Assembly: GCA_013361525.1 (NCBI GenBank)
Contig: JABFXY010000074.1
Span: 1-64,000, forward strand
Length of the DNA stretch: 64,000 nt
Source: Polyangiaceae bacterium
Lineage (GTDB): Bacteria > Myxococcota_A > Polyangia > Polyangiales > Polyangiaceae
Direction: 5' to 3'
Shown here: piece after piece, positions 26,024 to 34,392 of the stretch
How positions within the stretch are numbered: position 1 is the first letter of the stretch
Layout: each line of letters starts with the position of its first letter
Notes under the pieces: model-generated
Told to the model about the DNA's origin: nothing
Database searches by the model: none
The model's input: only the letters and a program-made list of their open reading frames with translations
Program-made: the position numbers and the translations under genes

Positions 26024-26782
26024 GTGCGGCGCGCCACCCTCCCTCTCTTATGGCTCGGTCTTCAGGTCCTCGCTTGCGGCTCGACGGTCGATAGAGACAC
26101 GACGCCCGCCGGGAGCCACGAACCAACCGCCGCATCGATCGCGACGCCGACACCGACGGCAACAGCGACCGTCGAAGCGAAAGCGGAGCCCGAGGCGGAG
26201 CGCAAGCTGCCCGAGGCCTGTGAGCCGGGCGACATGTGCTCGATGCCGGCGGAGTTCGGACAGCGTCTTTGCGGAGGCACTCACCCCGAGGTCGCGCTTC
26301 ACCTGTTCGCGCCGAAGACGCCGTGGAAACGCGCGTACCTGAAGCGAGCCTTCAAGGCGTGGCACGTCGGTGGACGCGGGGAGCTCCGTGAGCTTCGAGC
26401 AGCCGAAGAGGTCATCGTCGTCACGGTGGCGAAGCCGTCGGCAACCGGGATGCAGATCGGTGGGCAAGCCTTCGACGTACTTCGTTGGGACGGGACGTGC
26501 GTCTCGCTCATGGAAGACGAAATCACCTTTCAACGACCCTCGAACGCGGTGCCGGCAAACATCGCGCTCGAAGAGCTCGAGCCGCCGTACCGAACCTCGT
26601 TCACCGAAGAGAAGGCGATCGAGCTCGCTCGTTCTGCGAAGAAGCGGACATGCGAGGCTGCCGGCGCCGACCAAGAACCGGGCAAATCCAAGTGCGAGCT
26701 CGCGCGAAGGCACTTGTCGCTGACGATCGCGCAGTCGGTCGGCAAAGGGCGCGCGCTCCCTCCGCTCACGTACGTGCCTTGA
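26024..26782 (+). CDS. Hypothetical lipoprotein with Ala/Thr/Pro linker
   Basis: Not recognised. 252 residues from a GTG start. A short signal peptide ends at the lipobox VLAC (Cys 18), then a Thr/Ala/Pro linker to about residue 60. The folded domain follows, with paired Cys (EACEPGDMCSMPAEFGQRLCGG), a region beginning HLFAPKTPWKRAYLKRAFKAWHVGG near 90, and DGTCVSLMEDEITF near 165. The Cys-containing CEPGDMC region resembles short motifs in other myxobacterial lipoproteins. It is a plus-strand gene 52 bp before the acyl-CoA carboxylase gene, but cotranscription would not reveal function. Confidence 0.65.
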   Translation: MRRATLPLLWLGLQVLACGSTVDRDTTPAGSHEPTAASIATPTPTATATVEAKAEPEAERKLPEACEPGDMCSMPAEFGQRLCGGTHPEVALHLFAPKTPWKRAYLKRAFKAWHVGGRGELRELRAAEEVIVVTVAKPSATGMQIGGQAFDVLRWDGTCVSLMEDEITFQRPSNAVPANIALEELEPPYRTSFTEEKAIELARSAKKRTCEAAGADQEPGKSKCELARRHLSLTIAQSVGKGRALPPLTYVP

Positions 26783-26834
26783 CGCTGGGGCTCGAAGCCT
26801 TCGCCCGCTACCTTGCGGGCCGAGGATTCGAACG

Positions 26835-28427
26835 ATGAGCAACGACGACGATCGAAGCTCCGGTGCGCCCGCGGCGGAGCGAACAGAGCTCACGGCCCTC
26901 CGCGCGCGACTCGCCGCGACGACCGACGAGGGCCGGCCGGAAGCGGTCGCGCGACGTCGCAAGACCGGGCAACGAACCGCGCGCGAGAACATCGACGATC
27001 TGCTCGACCCCGGCAGCTTCACCGAATACGGCGCACTCGCCGTAGCGGCGCAGCGAACGACGCGCTCGATGGACGAGCTCGCGCGGGTGAGCCCTGCCGA
27101 CGGGCTCATCTCCGGCATCGGCACGGTGAACCGCGCGCAGTTCGACGACGATCGCGCGCGCACGATGGTGCTCGCATACGACTACTCGGTCTTCGCCGGC
27201 ACGCAGGGGTTCGTCGGCCACAAGAAGCTCGACCGCATGATCGCGCTCGCGTCTCAGTGGCGCGTTCCGGTGGTCCTCTTCGCCGAGGGCGGCGGCGGCA
27301 GGCCCAACGACACCGACATGTTCACGGTCGCAGCGCTCGACACGCCGAGCTTCCTCGGGTTCGCGGCGCTGTCGGGGCTCGTGCCGCGCGTGGGGATCGT
27401 CTCGGGCCGTTGCTTCGCGGGCAACGCCGCGCTCCTCGGATGTTGCGACGTCATCATCGCGACGAACGACAGCAACGTCGGCATGGGCGGGCCGGTGATG
27501 ATCGAAGCCGGTGGGCTCGGCGCGTTTTCGCCGGAAGAGATCGGCCCCATCGACGTTCAAACGAAGAACGGCGTCGTCGACGTCCGTGTGAAGGACGAGG
27601 CGGAGGCCGTCGCGGTCGCGAAGAGGTACCTCTCCTACTTCCAAGGCACCGTCGAGACGTTCACGTGCGCGGACCAAACCTCGCTTCGCACCGCGCTGCC
27701 CGAGAACCGTCGTCGTGCTTACAAAGTTCGGCCGATCCTCGAGACCGTCGCGGACACCGGCTCGGTCCTCGAGCTTCGACGCGACTTCGGCCGGAGCATC
27801 GTCACGGCGCTCGCCCGCATCGAAGGCCGCCCCGTCGGCATCCTCGCGAGCGATCCGTTCCACCTCGCGGGCGCGCTCGACGCCGACGCGTCCGACAAGG
27901 TCGCGAGGTTTCTCCAGCTGTGCGACGCGTTTGGTCTTCCCGTCGTGTCGTTGGTCGACACGCCCGGTTTCATGGTCGGTCCCGATGCGGAAGCGACGGC
28001 CCTCGTGCGGCACGCCGCGCGGGTGTTCAACGCGGCCGCGAGCCTTTCGGTCCCGTTCTTCAGCGTCGTCCTGCGGCGTGGATACGGCCTCGGCGCGCAA
28101 GCGCTCGCGGCCGGGCATTTCCACGCACCGTTCTTCAACGTCTCCTGGCCCACCGGGGAGTTCGGCGGGATGAACCTCGAGGGCGCGGTTCGCATCGGCA
28201 TGCGCAAACAGCTCGAGGCGATCGAAGACCCCGGCGCGCGTGAGGAGATGGCCAAGGCGATGATCGCCGAAGCGCATCGCCGGGGCGCGGCGATCAACAT
28301 GGCATCGCTGGCGGAGCTCGACGCGGTGATCGATCCCGCGGACACGCGCGCGTGGATCGTGCGCGGTCTGAAGACCGCACCGGTTCCTTCGCGGGAAGGC
28401 CGGCGCCGCTTCATCGACGCCTGGTAG
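26835..28427 (+). CDS. Acyl-CoA carboxylase carboxyltransferase (beta) subunit
   Basis: Biotin-dependent carboxyltransferase of 530 residues, the propionyl-/methylcrotonyl-CoA carboxylase beta type. Two crotonase-fold halves are visible: the N-terminal half with TARENIDDLLDPGSFTEYG, VVLFAEGGGGRPND and NVGMGGPVMIEAGGLG; the C-terminal half with VVSLVDTPGFMVGPDAE and GYGLGAQALAAG, the acyl-CoA and biotin oxyanion loops. It transfers CO2 from carboxybiotin to an acyl-CoA. GAGG lies nine bases before the ATG. No biotin carboxylase or biotin carrier gene lies nearby, so those subunits must be encoded elsewhere. The substrate chain length cannot be told. Confidence 0.9.
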   Translation: MSNDDDRSSGAPAAERTELTALRARLAATTDEGRPEAVARRRKTGQRTARENIDDLLDPGSFTEYGALAVAAQRTTRSMDELARVSPADGLISGIGTVNRAQFDDDRARTMVLAYDYSVFAGTQGFVGHKKLDRMIALASQWRVPVVLFAEGGGGRPNDTDMFTVAALDTPSFLGFAALSGLVPRVGIVSGRCFAGNAALLGCCDVIIATNDSNVGMGGPVMIEAGGLGAFSPEEIGPIDVQTKNGVVDVRVKDEAEAVAVAKRYLSYFQGTVETFTCADQTSLRTALPENRRRAYKVRPILETVADTGSVLELRRDFGRSIVTALARIEGRPVGILASDPFHLAGALDADASDKVARFLQLCDAFGLPVVSLVDTPGFMVGPDAEATALVRHAARVFNAAASLSVPFFSVVLRRGYGLGAQALAAGHFHAPFFNVSWPTGEFGGMNLEGAVRIGMRKQLEAIEDPGAREEMAKAMIAEAHRRGAAINMASLAELDAVIDPADTRAWIVRGLKTAPVPSREGRRRFIDAW

Positions 28428-28471
28428 CGCCCTGGGTTTACGAAGCGCTGCGACGAGGGTATCGCCGCGGC

Positions 28472-29659
28472 GTGCGCATCACCCTCGCCGCCGTCATCGC
28501 GATCGCCTCCCTCTCCACGAGCGCATGCTCGAACCGCGAGCCCACGCCGACTGCGAGCTCGTCGGCAACCTCGACGAGCAGTGCGTCTGCCGCGAAGCCT
28601 TCTGCGAGCGCACCCGCAGCACACGCACCCGCCGCAGAAAAGCCGAAGCCCGCGCTGTCGGTCGTCGTGGAGCCGCTCGGTCCGACCATCGTGCGCGTCG
28701 GCGCAGGGGCAGGGTTCTCGACGGATCACAACCAGCTCGTCGCGTGGGGTGGCGCGCTTCGCACGAGGACCGACTCCGCGCCGAGCGTCGGCGCCGAGGC
28801 GCAAGAGGTCGTCCTCTTGGATCCGGCGGGGAAGCTCTCGACGAAACGAATCGGAGGCACCGCTGCTTCGGGTCTGTTTCTTCCGTCGGTCGCGTACGGA
28901 GACAAGAAGCTCTTCGTCTTCGGCGGGTGGGCGCCCGACGGTCGCGAGCCCTTCGACACGCTCCACGAAGTCGATCTCGCGACGGACGAGATCGTGGGTC
29001 GCGCTCTGCCGAAGGCGAGCCCTTGGCCCGCCGCGCGCAACGGCGGCGCGATGATCTACGCGAAGTCTCCGGATCGGCTGATCCTCTTCGCCGGCGACGG
29101 CGGCACCGCCGACGGCGCGCGGTTCCTCGACGATCTCTGGACGTACGACATCGCGTCGCGGAAATGGGCAGCGGTCGACAAGAAGGGTCCTTGGCCTTCG
29201 GAGCGCTGGCACGCCGCGATGACGATCGATCCGACAGGCACCCGCGCCTTCATGTTCGGCGGCGCTGGTCCGAGCCTCGATCGCGCATTGTGGGAGCTCG
29301 ATCTCGCGTCGATGACTTGGCGCATCGTCGAGACCAAAGGCATCGGTCCCGAGACGATGCAGGGCATGTCGCTCACCTACGACGCGGCGGCGCGCGCGCT
29401 GGTCATTATCGGCGGGCTCTTGAACATCGAGGCTGGCCCGGCAACCTCACGCACCGTTTGGGTGCTCGACATGGATACGCTCACGTGGTCGAGCACCGAA
29501 TCGGCAGCGCTCGGCCGGCGCGAGCACGTCGCCGCGTACGACCCCACGACGCGCGCCCACTACGTCCTCGGTGGTTGCACCTCCAACGAACCGGGCAACT
29601 TTTATCGGATGGGGCCGCCGGTCGTGACGACCATGCGCGTGCGCCTGCAGCGTCACTGA
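28472..29659 (+). CDS. Kelch-repeat lipoprotein (plus strand)
   Basis: 395 residues. I start at the GTG at 28472, which gives a signal peptide ending at the lipobox TSAC (Cys about 19). A Thr/Ser/Ala linker runs to about 60. At least five kelch-type blades follow, with KLFVFGGWAPDG, RLILFAGDGGT, RAFMFGGAGPS, ALVIIGGL and HYVLGGCTSNE, each with the Gly-Gly of kelch motifs and a conserved Trp (WAAVDKKGPWPSERWHAAM). Probably a protein- or glycan-binding propeller anchored in the outer membrane. Its stop is 10 bp from the stop of a second, convergent kelch lipoprotein. Confidence 0.83.
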   Translation: MRITLAAVIAIASLSTSACSNREPTPTASSSATSTSSASAAKPSASAPAAHAPAAEKPKPALSVVVEPLGPTIVRVGAGAGFSTDHNQLVAWGGALRTRTDSAPSVGAEAQEVVLLDPAGKLSTKRIGGTAASGLFLPSVAYGDKKLFVFGGWAPDGREPFDTLHEVDLATDEIVGRALPKASPWPAARNGGAMIYAKSPDRLILFAGDGGTADGARFLDDLWTYDIASRKWAAVDKKGPWPSERWHAAMTIDPTGTRAFMFGGAGPSLDRALWELDLASMTWRIVETKGIGPETMQGMSLTYDAAARALVIIGGLLNIEAGPATSRTVWVLDMDTLTWSSTESAALGRREHVAAYDPTTRAHYVLGGCTSNEPGNFYRMGPPVVTTMRVRLQRH

Positions 29660-29669
29660 CGCCCGTCGG

Positions 29670-30839
29670 TCACTCGAACCGCGCGAAGAACACGTCCTTC
29701 TGGGGCATGTGCGCGATCGATCCGCCGATCGAAAAGACGAACGGTCCGCTCCTCGGTGCCTGGTGCGCGTGGGCGCGCGCGAGCGGAAGCTCCGCGAGCT
29801 CGACGAAGGCGCCGACGTTCCCTTCGGCGTCGATGGGCGCAGCCAGCACTGTCGCGCGCTCTTCACCCGTGAGCTGAGCCATCCCCGCGACGACGTAGAG
29901 GTGATCGAGGAAGACGAACGCGGACGACGTCGCACGACCCTCCGGCAACGTGCCGACGTTCGAGAACGCGGAGAGCGAGCCGTCGTCACCGACGGTTGCG
30001 CGCACGATGTCCGTCTTCGCGGGAAGGCCTTCGCCTCCACCGATGAGATAAATCGCCCCGTCATGCGCGACAGCCGCGTGATGCGTGAGAGGCCCGGCGA
30101 GCGGCTCGAGCTCCTCCCACGCCCCGAGCGTCGTCCCGTCGAAGGATGCACGCTCGATGGTCGGCATGACCTCCTGAACCGGTGCCGGCCCGGAGACGTC
30201 CTGGCTCATCCCGCCGATTGCAAACACGTAGCCGCCGACCGCCGTCGCGGTGAGGTGATACCGCGAGACGCCAAGCGGCTCCGACTCGGCGATCGCGAGC
30301 GAGCCGTCGTCGTTCACGCTGCCCACGTACGTCGTCGTCCACGAGTTGCCCGGCTCGACGAGGCCGCCTGCGACCACGAAGGATCGATCGACCTGCGCGA
30401 AACCGGCTCCGATGATCGCCTCCGGGAAGTCGTCCTGTAGCTCGAACGCGCCGAGCGTCCCGTCTTCACCCAGGGTCGCGCGCTCCACCGTGTCCGCGCC
30501 GCTACCGAGCGAGGTCGTCCCGAGCATGGCGTACAGGTACGTGCCGCTCGGTGCCTCGGCGACGAACGACACGTGGTGATCGCGCGCGCGTGTCAGCGAC
30601 GATGTGGCCGACCACTGACCGAGCGTCGCTTCACACCCGGACGCCCCCTCGTGCGAGCCCTCGGGACACGACGTGCCTCCTCCTCCGCCGCCGGCGCCAC
30701 CTTCGGCAACAGCTCCGCCGCCTCCCTCGACCCCTTGGCCGCCGGCCCCGCCTTCACCTCCGACGGGACCGTCGTCGCCGCACGCGACGGACACCAGGGA
30801 GAGCAGACCCGCGAAAGAGAAGATCAGAGAACGTCGCAT
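29670..30839 (-). CDS. Kelch-like propeller lipoprotein (minus strand)
   Basis: 389 residues. The ATG at 30839 gives a signal peptide ending SVAC (Cys 20), then CGDDGPVGGEGGAGG and a further Gly-rich linker to about 65. Six or so kelch-like blades follow with strand pairs such as YLYAMLGTTSLG, SFVVAGGLVEPG, YVFAIGGMSQDV, AIYLIGGGEG, HLYVVAGMAQL and FVFSIGGSIAH. It belongs to the same superfamily as the convergent plus-strand gene but uses a Gly-rich rather than an Ala/Ser linker. The partner is unknown. The divergent Ser/Thr kinase starts 272 bp away. Confidence 0.83.
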   Translation of the reverse strand: MRRSLIFSFAGLLSLVSVACGDDGPVGGEGGAGGQGVEGGGGAVAEGGAGGGGGGTSCPEGSHEGASGCEATLGQWSATSSLTRARDHHVSFVAEAPSGTYLYAMLGTTSLGSGADTVERATLGEDGTLGAFELQDDFPEAIIGAGFAQVDRSFVVAGGLVEPGNSWTTTYVGSVNDDGSLAIAESEPLGVSRYHLTATAVGGYVFAIGGMSQDVSGPAPVQEVMPTIERASFDGTTLGAWEELEPLAGPLTHHAAVAHDGAIYLIGGGEGLPAKTDIVRATVGDDGSLSAFSNVGTLPEGRATSSAFVFLDHLYVVAGMAQLTGEERATVLAAPIDAEGNVGAFVELAELPLARAHAHQAPRSGPFVFSIGGSIAHMPQKDVFFARFE

Positions 30840-31111
30840 GAACGAGGGTCTAGGTTCGTGTGACTTGGTGAACCACTCAACATCGATCAAGGATCGTGCG
30901 CATCGCGTACAGACCAGCCACGCATGGGCGTTTCGGTCGACACCGTTGCCCCGGCGAGGATGTGCGCTCCCGGCACTTGCACGCATGACGCGGCGGAAAA
31001 TTGCGCGCCGCCGTGGGGCATCGCGCTTGCTTTGCACCGCTGATCTGCGGCTCGGCACCCGCAGGAGAAGGCCATCGGGCAGGCCGAGCACCGCTTGTTC
31101 GGAGCACCGGG

Positions 31112-32599
31112 ATGACGAAACGCGTCTCGTCCGCAGACCTGTCGAAGCGCGCCGGCGTGGCCGCGTCGGCAGCGTCCGTGCTGGTGCCGGGGTCGACCGT
31201 CCTCGAAGGCAAGTATCGCCTCGAGTCGGTGCTCGGCGAGGGCGGGATGGGGATCGTCTACGCGGCGAGGCATCTCGAGCTCGACCAGCTGGTCGCGGTG
31301 AAGGTCGTCCGGGAAGAGCTCACCCGCAAAGAAGAGTGGATCGAGCGGATGCTCGCCGAGGCTCGCGTCTCTGCGCGCCTCCGCTCCGAGCACGTCGCGC
31401 GTGTCCTCGACGTCGGGCGGCTCGAGTCCGGCTCACCGTTCATCGTGATGGAGCTGCTCGACGGCGAGGACCTCTCGTCGTGCCTGGCGCAGAACGGTCG
31501 TGTGCCGCTGGGGCTCGCGGTGACCTACCTCCTCCAAGCGTGCGAGGCGCTCGCCGAAGCCCACGCAGTCGGGATCGTTCATCGCGACGTGAAGCCGGAC
31601 AATCTGTTTCTGACGACACGCGCCGACGGCGCCGTCATCGTCAAAGTCCTCGATTTCGGCATCTCCAAGAACGTCTCCGAAGAACGGAAGACGGCTCTCA
31701 CCAATCCGAAGATGGTCATCGGCTCGCCCGACTACATGGCGCCCGAGCAGATGCGCGCAGGCGCGGACGTCGATCCGCGCAGCGACATCTGGTCGCTCGG
31801 TGCCGTCATGTACCAGCTCCTCACCGGGCACCGTCCCTTCGAGGCCGACAGCCTCCCCGTCACCTGCGCGCGCGTCCTCGCAGACGAGCCGACGCCGCCG
31901 CGAGCCCTCGTGCCTTCGCTCCCCGAAGACGTCGAGCAGATCATCCTCAAGTGTCTGGAGAAGGAGCGCGACAAGCGATTCGCGACGGTCGCCGACTTCG
32001 CGTGCGCGCTCGCCCCGCACGCGCCGCCCAACGTGGCCGAGATGGCGGAGCGGATCGTGCGGGTCGCATCGTCGATCCGTCACCCGATTCGAGCGACCGC
32101 CAGCGGCCTGCCTCGTCCGATCGTGAAGCTCAACGATTCGCGCTCACCGGTGTCGTTCACGGCGGCGCCGACGCTGGCGATGAAGCGTCGTTGGTCCCCT
32201 TCGCGCGTCGCGGTGGTGTCGACGTTCGTCGCGGCAGGGACGATCGCGTCGCTGGCGCTGCTTCGCGGCGTTTCCGCCGAGGCGCCGCGGGTGGCTGCAA
32301 CGAAGGTCGAAGCCGCTGCCGCCACTGCATTGCCGGCGCCCATCGAAGCAGCTGAAGCGCCCAGCGAGCTCGATGGCGACGCGATCGATCCGGAGGACGT
32401 GGCGCAGGCGGTCGATACCGCCGATGTCGTGGCTGCGACCGAGCTCGTCGCGACGTCGACGCCGGCAGCAACCGCTTCACCGCGGCGAGCGCCGTCGCGC
32501 GCGAAACCTTCCGCCGGCCCGACGAAGCCGTCGGCGCAGCCGGCGGTCGAGCCTGTCTTGCAAGCCTGGGATCCGGATTCTTTCGGCGGCCGCCGCTGA
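31112..32599 (+). CDS. Transmembrane eukaryotic-type Ser/Thr protein kinase
   Basis: 495 residues. Kinase domain about 35-300 with the Gly-rich loop GEGGMG at 42-47, Lys64 (VAVKVV), Glu83 in helix C, HRDVKPDN at 157-164, DFG at 181-183 and APE at 210-212, so all catalytic residues are present. A juxtamembrane linker leads to one membrane helix (about 366-385) and an Ala/Pro-rich exoplasmic tail of about 110 residues with no PASTA repeats. GGAG lies eight bases before the ATG at 31112. The following TPR-type membrane protein and Cys-rich lipoprotein are encoded in the same direction with short gaps and are candidates for a signalling cassette. Confidence 0.92.
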   Translation: MTKRVSSADLSKRAGVAASAASVLVPGSTVLEGKYRLESVLGEGGMGIVYAARHLELDQLVAVKVVREELTRKEEWIERMLAEARVSARLRSEHVARVLDVGRLESGSPFIVMELLDGEDLSSCLAQNGRVPLGLAVTYLLQACEALAEAHAVGIVHRDVKPDNLFLTTRADGAVIVKVLDFGISKNVSEERKTALTNPKMVIGSPDYMAPEQMRAGADVDPRSDIWSLGAVMYQLLTGHRPFEADSLPVTCARVLADEPTPPRALVPSLPEDVEQIILKCLEKERDKRFATVADFACALAPHAPPNVAEMAERIVRVASSIRHPIRATASGLPRPIVKLNDSRSPVSFTAAPTLAMKRRWSPSRVAVVSTFVAAGTIASLALLRGVSAEAPRVAATKVEAAAATALPAPIEAAEAPSELDGDAIDPEDVAQAVDTADVVAATELVATSTPAATASPRRAPSRAKPSAGPTKPSAQPAVEPVLQAWDPDSFGGRR

Positions 32600-32626
32600 A
32601 CGGTCAGCTCCGCGGGAGAGAAACCT

Positions 32627-33631
32627 ATGCATTCGCTTCGACTGGCGACCATCATCCTTCCGCTCGTGGTGCTGACGGCACCCGCGACCGTGCTCGCTCA
32701 AGATTCGGAGAAGGCCGCCGCCGAGACGCTCTTCCAGAGCGGGCGAGAGGCCATCGCGCAGGGTGACGCCGCCGGTGCGTGCCCGAAGTTCGAGGCGAGC
32801 CAACGCCTCGATCCCGCGCTCGGAACGATGCTGCACCTCGCCGACTGTTACGAGCGGATCGGAAAAACAGCGAGCGCGTGGGCGCTCTTCGAAGAGGCGG
32901 CGTCACTCGCGGAGTCGCTCGGCCAACGCCCCCGCGCGAAGATCGCGAAGGAACGAGCGAGCGCCCTCGACAAGAAGCTCTCGCGGGTCACGTTCCGCGT
33001 GCCGGCCGAATCGCGCATCGAAGGACTTCGCATTCAAGTGGAGAGCGTGATGCTCCCGGCCGAGTCGTGGGAGACGTCGATGCCGCTCGATCCGGGTGAG
33101 CACGTCGTCGTCGCGACGGCGCCCGGTTACGTCGAATGGAAGCAGACACTGAGCATCGAGCCGGAGGCGACACAGACGCTCGAGATCCCTTCTCTTCGCG
33201 TGACGCCCACCGTGCAGCCCATGCCGGCACCGGTGATCGAGCAACCCGCACCGCCGCGAGCCGACGTCGTGAAGGACGACGGCCGCGGTCGCCTTCAACG
33301 CATCGCGGGCATCGTGACCGGCAGCGTCGGGTTGGCGACGCTCGTCGCCGGCGGCGTGCTCGGCATCCAGGCCCTCTCCGCGAACGATCAGTCTCTGTCC
33401 GAGTGCCGCCCCGACGATCCGACGCTTTGCAACACCACCGGTGTCGAGCTCCGCTCGGACGCGGAGGGCTTCGCGCTCGGCTCCACGATCACCTTCGTGA
33501 CCGGTGCAGCGCTGGTCGCGACGGGTGTGGTCGTCTTCGTCACCGCGCCGAGCTCCGACGCCGAGCCGTCCAAGCCGGCGCTCGCCTTCGGCGCGTCGCC
33601 GGGCGGTGCGTCCCTTCGGGGGACGTGGTGA
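32627..33631 (+). CDS. TPR/PEGA-type membrane protein next to kinase
   Basis: 334 residues with a Sec signal ending near VLAQ, a helical TPR-like part (AETLFQSGREAIAQGD, ACPKFEASQRLDPALGTMLHLADCYERIGKTASAWALFEEA), and a beta region that ends in PEGA-like DPGEHVVVATAPGYVEWKQT (about 145-165). Then a Pro-rich linker and two membrane helices (about 228-250 and 288-305). This architecture repeatedly accompanies Ser/Thr kinases in myxobacteria. GGGAGAG lies about eight bases before the ATG. The stop overlaps the next gene by four bases (GTGA). No enzymatic motif is visible; a role as kinase partner or envelope sensor is inference. Confidence 0.82.
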   Translation: MHSLRLATIILPLVVLTAPATVLAQDSEKAAAETLFQSGREAIAQGDAAGACPKFEASQRLDPALGTMLHLADCYERIGKTASAWALFEEAASLAESLGQRPRAKIAKERASALDKKLSRVTFRVPAESRIEGLRIQVESVMLPAESWETSMPLDPGEHVVVATAPGYVEWKQTLSIEPEATQTLEIPSLRVTPTVQPMPAPVIEQPAPPRADVVKDDGRGRLQRIAGIVTGSVGLATLVAGGVLGIQALSANDQSLSECRPDDPTLCNTTGVELRSDAEGFALGSTITFVTGAALVATGVVVFVTAPSSDAEPSKPALAFGASPGGASLRGTW

Positions 33632-34365
33632 AGCGCTTCATCCACGCAGCGGTTCTCTTCCTCGCGAGCTGCGATCGCGTGCTCGGGCTCGAGGACGCGC
33701 ACATCGATCCCGATCTTCAGGGCGACGGCGGCGCCGGCGCGAACGCCCCGATCGGTGGCAGCGGCGGCGCGATGTCCAACGACGGAGGCAGCGCGACCGA
33801 CGGCGGCCACGACCACGCGGGAGGAAGCGACGGCGGCAGCGCCGGTGACGGCGGAGGAACCTCCGCGCCGACTCCGTGCGTCGACTACTGCAATGAAGTG
33901 ATGCAGAGCTGCACGGGCGAGTTCGCCGTCTATGGGTCGATGGACAGCTGCCTCGGCATCTGCGCCCACCTACCCGAGGGACAAGACGGCGACACGTCCG
34001 GCAACAGCGTCTTTTGCCGGCTTCATCACGCCGCGTTCGCCTCGGTGGACGCGCCGTTCTATTGCCCGATCGCAGGCCCGACCGGCAATGGGACGTGCGG
34101 CTCTGCGTGCGACGCGCTCTGCGGCGCCGCGGAAGCGATATGCACGGGCTCCGACGCGCAATGGTCGACCACGACGGCCTGTGAAGAGGAGTGCGCGACC
34201 CTGTCGGATCTCGGCACCTACTCCGCCGATCCAGAGCAAGACATGTACGAAGGCGGACACGTGCAATGCCGCGTCTTCCATCTCGCGAATGCCGCGGTCG
34301 CCGACGCGGACATCCATTGCCCACACGTCGGCGGCGCCGCACCGTGCGTCCCGGAGACGAAATAG
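33628..34365 (+). CDS. Cys-rich lipoprotein with two tandem repeats
   Basis: 245 residues. The GTG at 33628 overlaps the upstream stop (GTGA). The signal peptide is short, with the lipobox LASC (Cys 15), then a Gly/Asp/Ser linker to about 85. The rest is two related Cys-rich repeats. Both contain a C-x3-C pair, a SxxxC..C unit and then CRxxHxAxA (CRLHHAAFA and CRVFHLANA), ending in YCPIAG and HCPHVGG. About 16 Cys are in the folded part. Repeats like this are seen in myxobacterial secreted proteins but have no assigned function. The coupling to the TPR protein and kinase suggests an accessory role in the same envelope process. Confidence 0.8.
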   Translation: MKRFIHAAVLFLASCDRVLGLEDAHIDPDLQGDGGAGANAPIGGSGGAMSNDGGSATDGGHDHAGGSDGGSAGDGGGTSAPTPCVDYCNEVMQSCTGEFAVYGSMDSCLGICAHLPEGQDGDTSGNSVFCRLHHAAFASVDAPFYCPIAGPTGNGTCGSACDALCGAAEAICTGSDAQWSTTTACEEECATLSDLGTYSADPEQDMYEGGHVQCRVFHLANAAVADADIHCPHVGGAAPCVPETK

Positions 34366-34392
34366 CGTCGCGTCGGCCCGCTCCGACGCAGC

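Noticed and set aside
30985..31005. GGCACTTGCACGC before the kinase, looking like a sigma-54 promoter.
   Set aside because: The GG and GC elements are nine rather than ten bases apart, and no matching activator site is seen.
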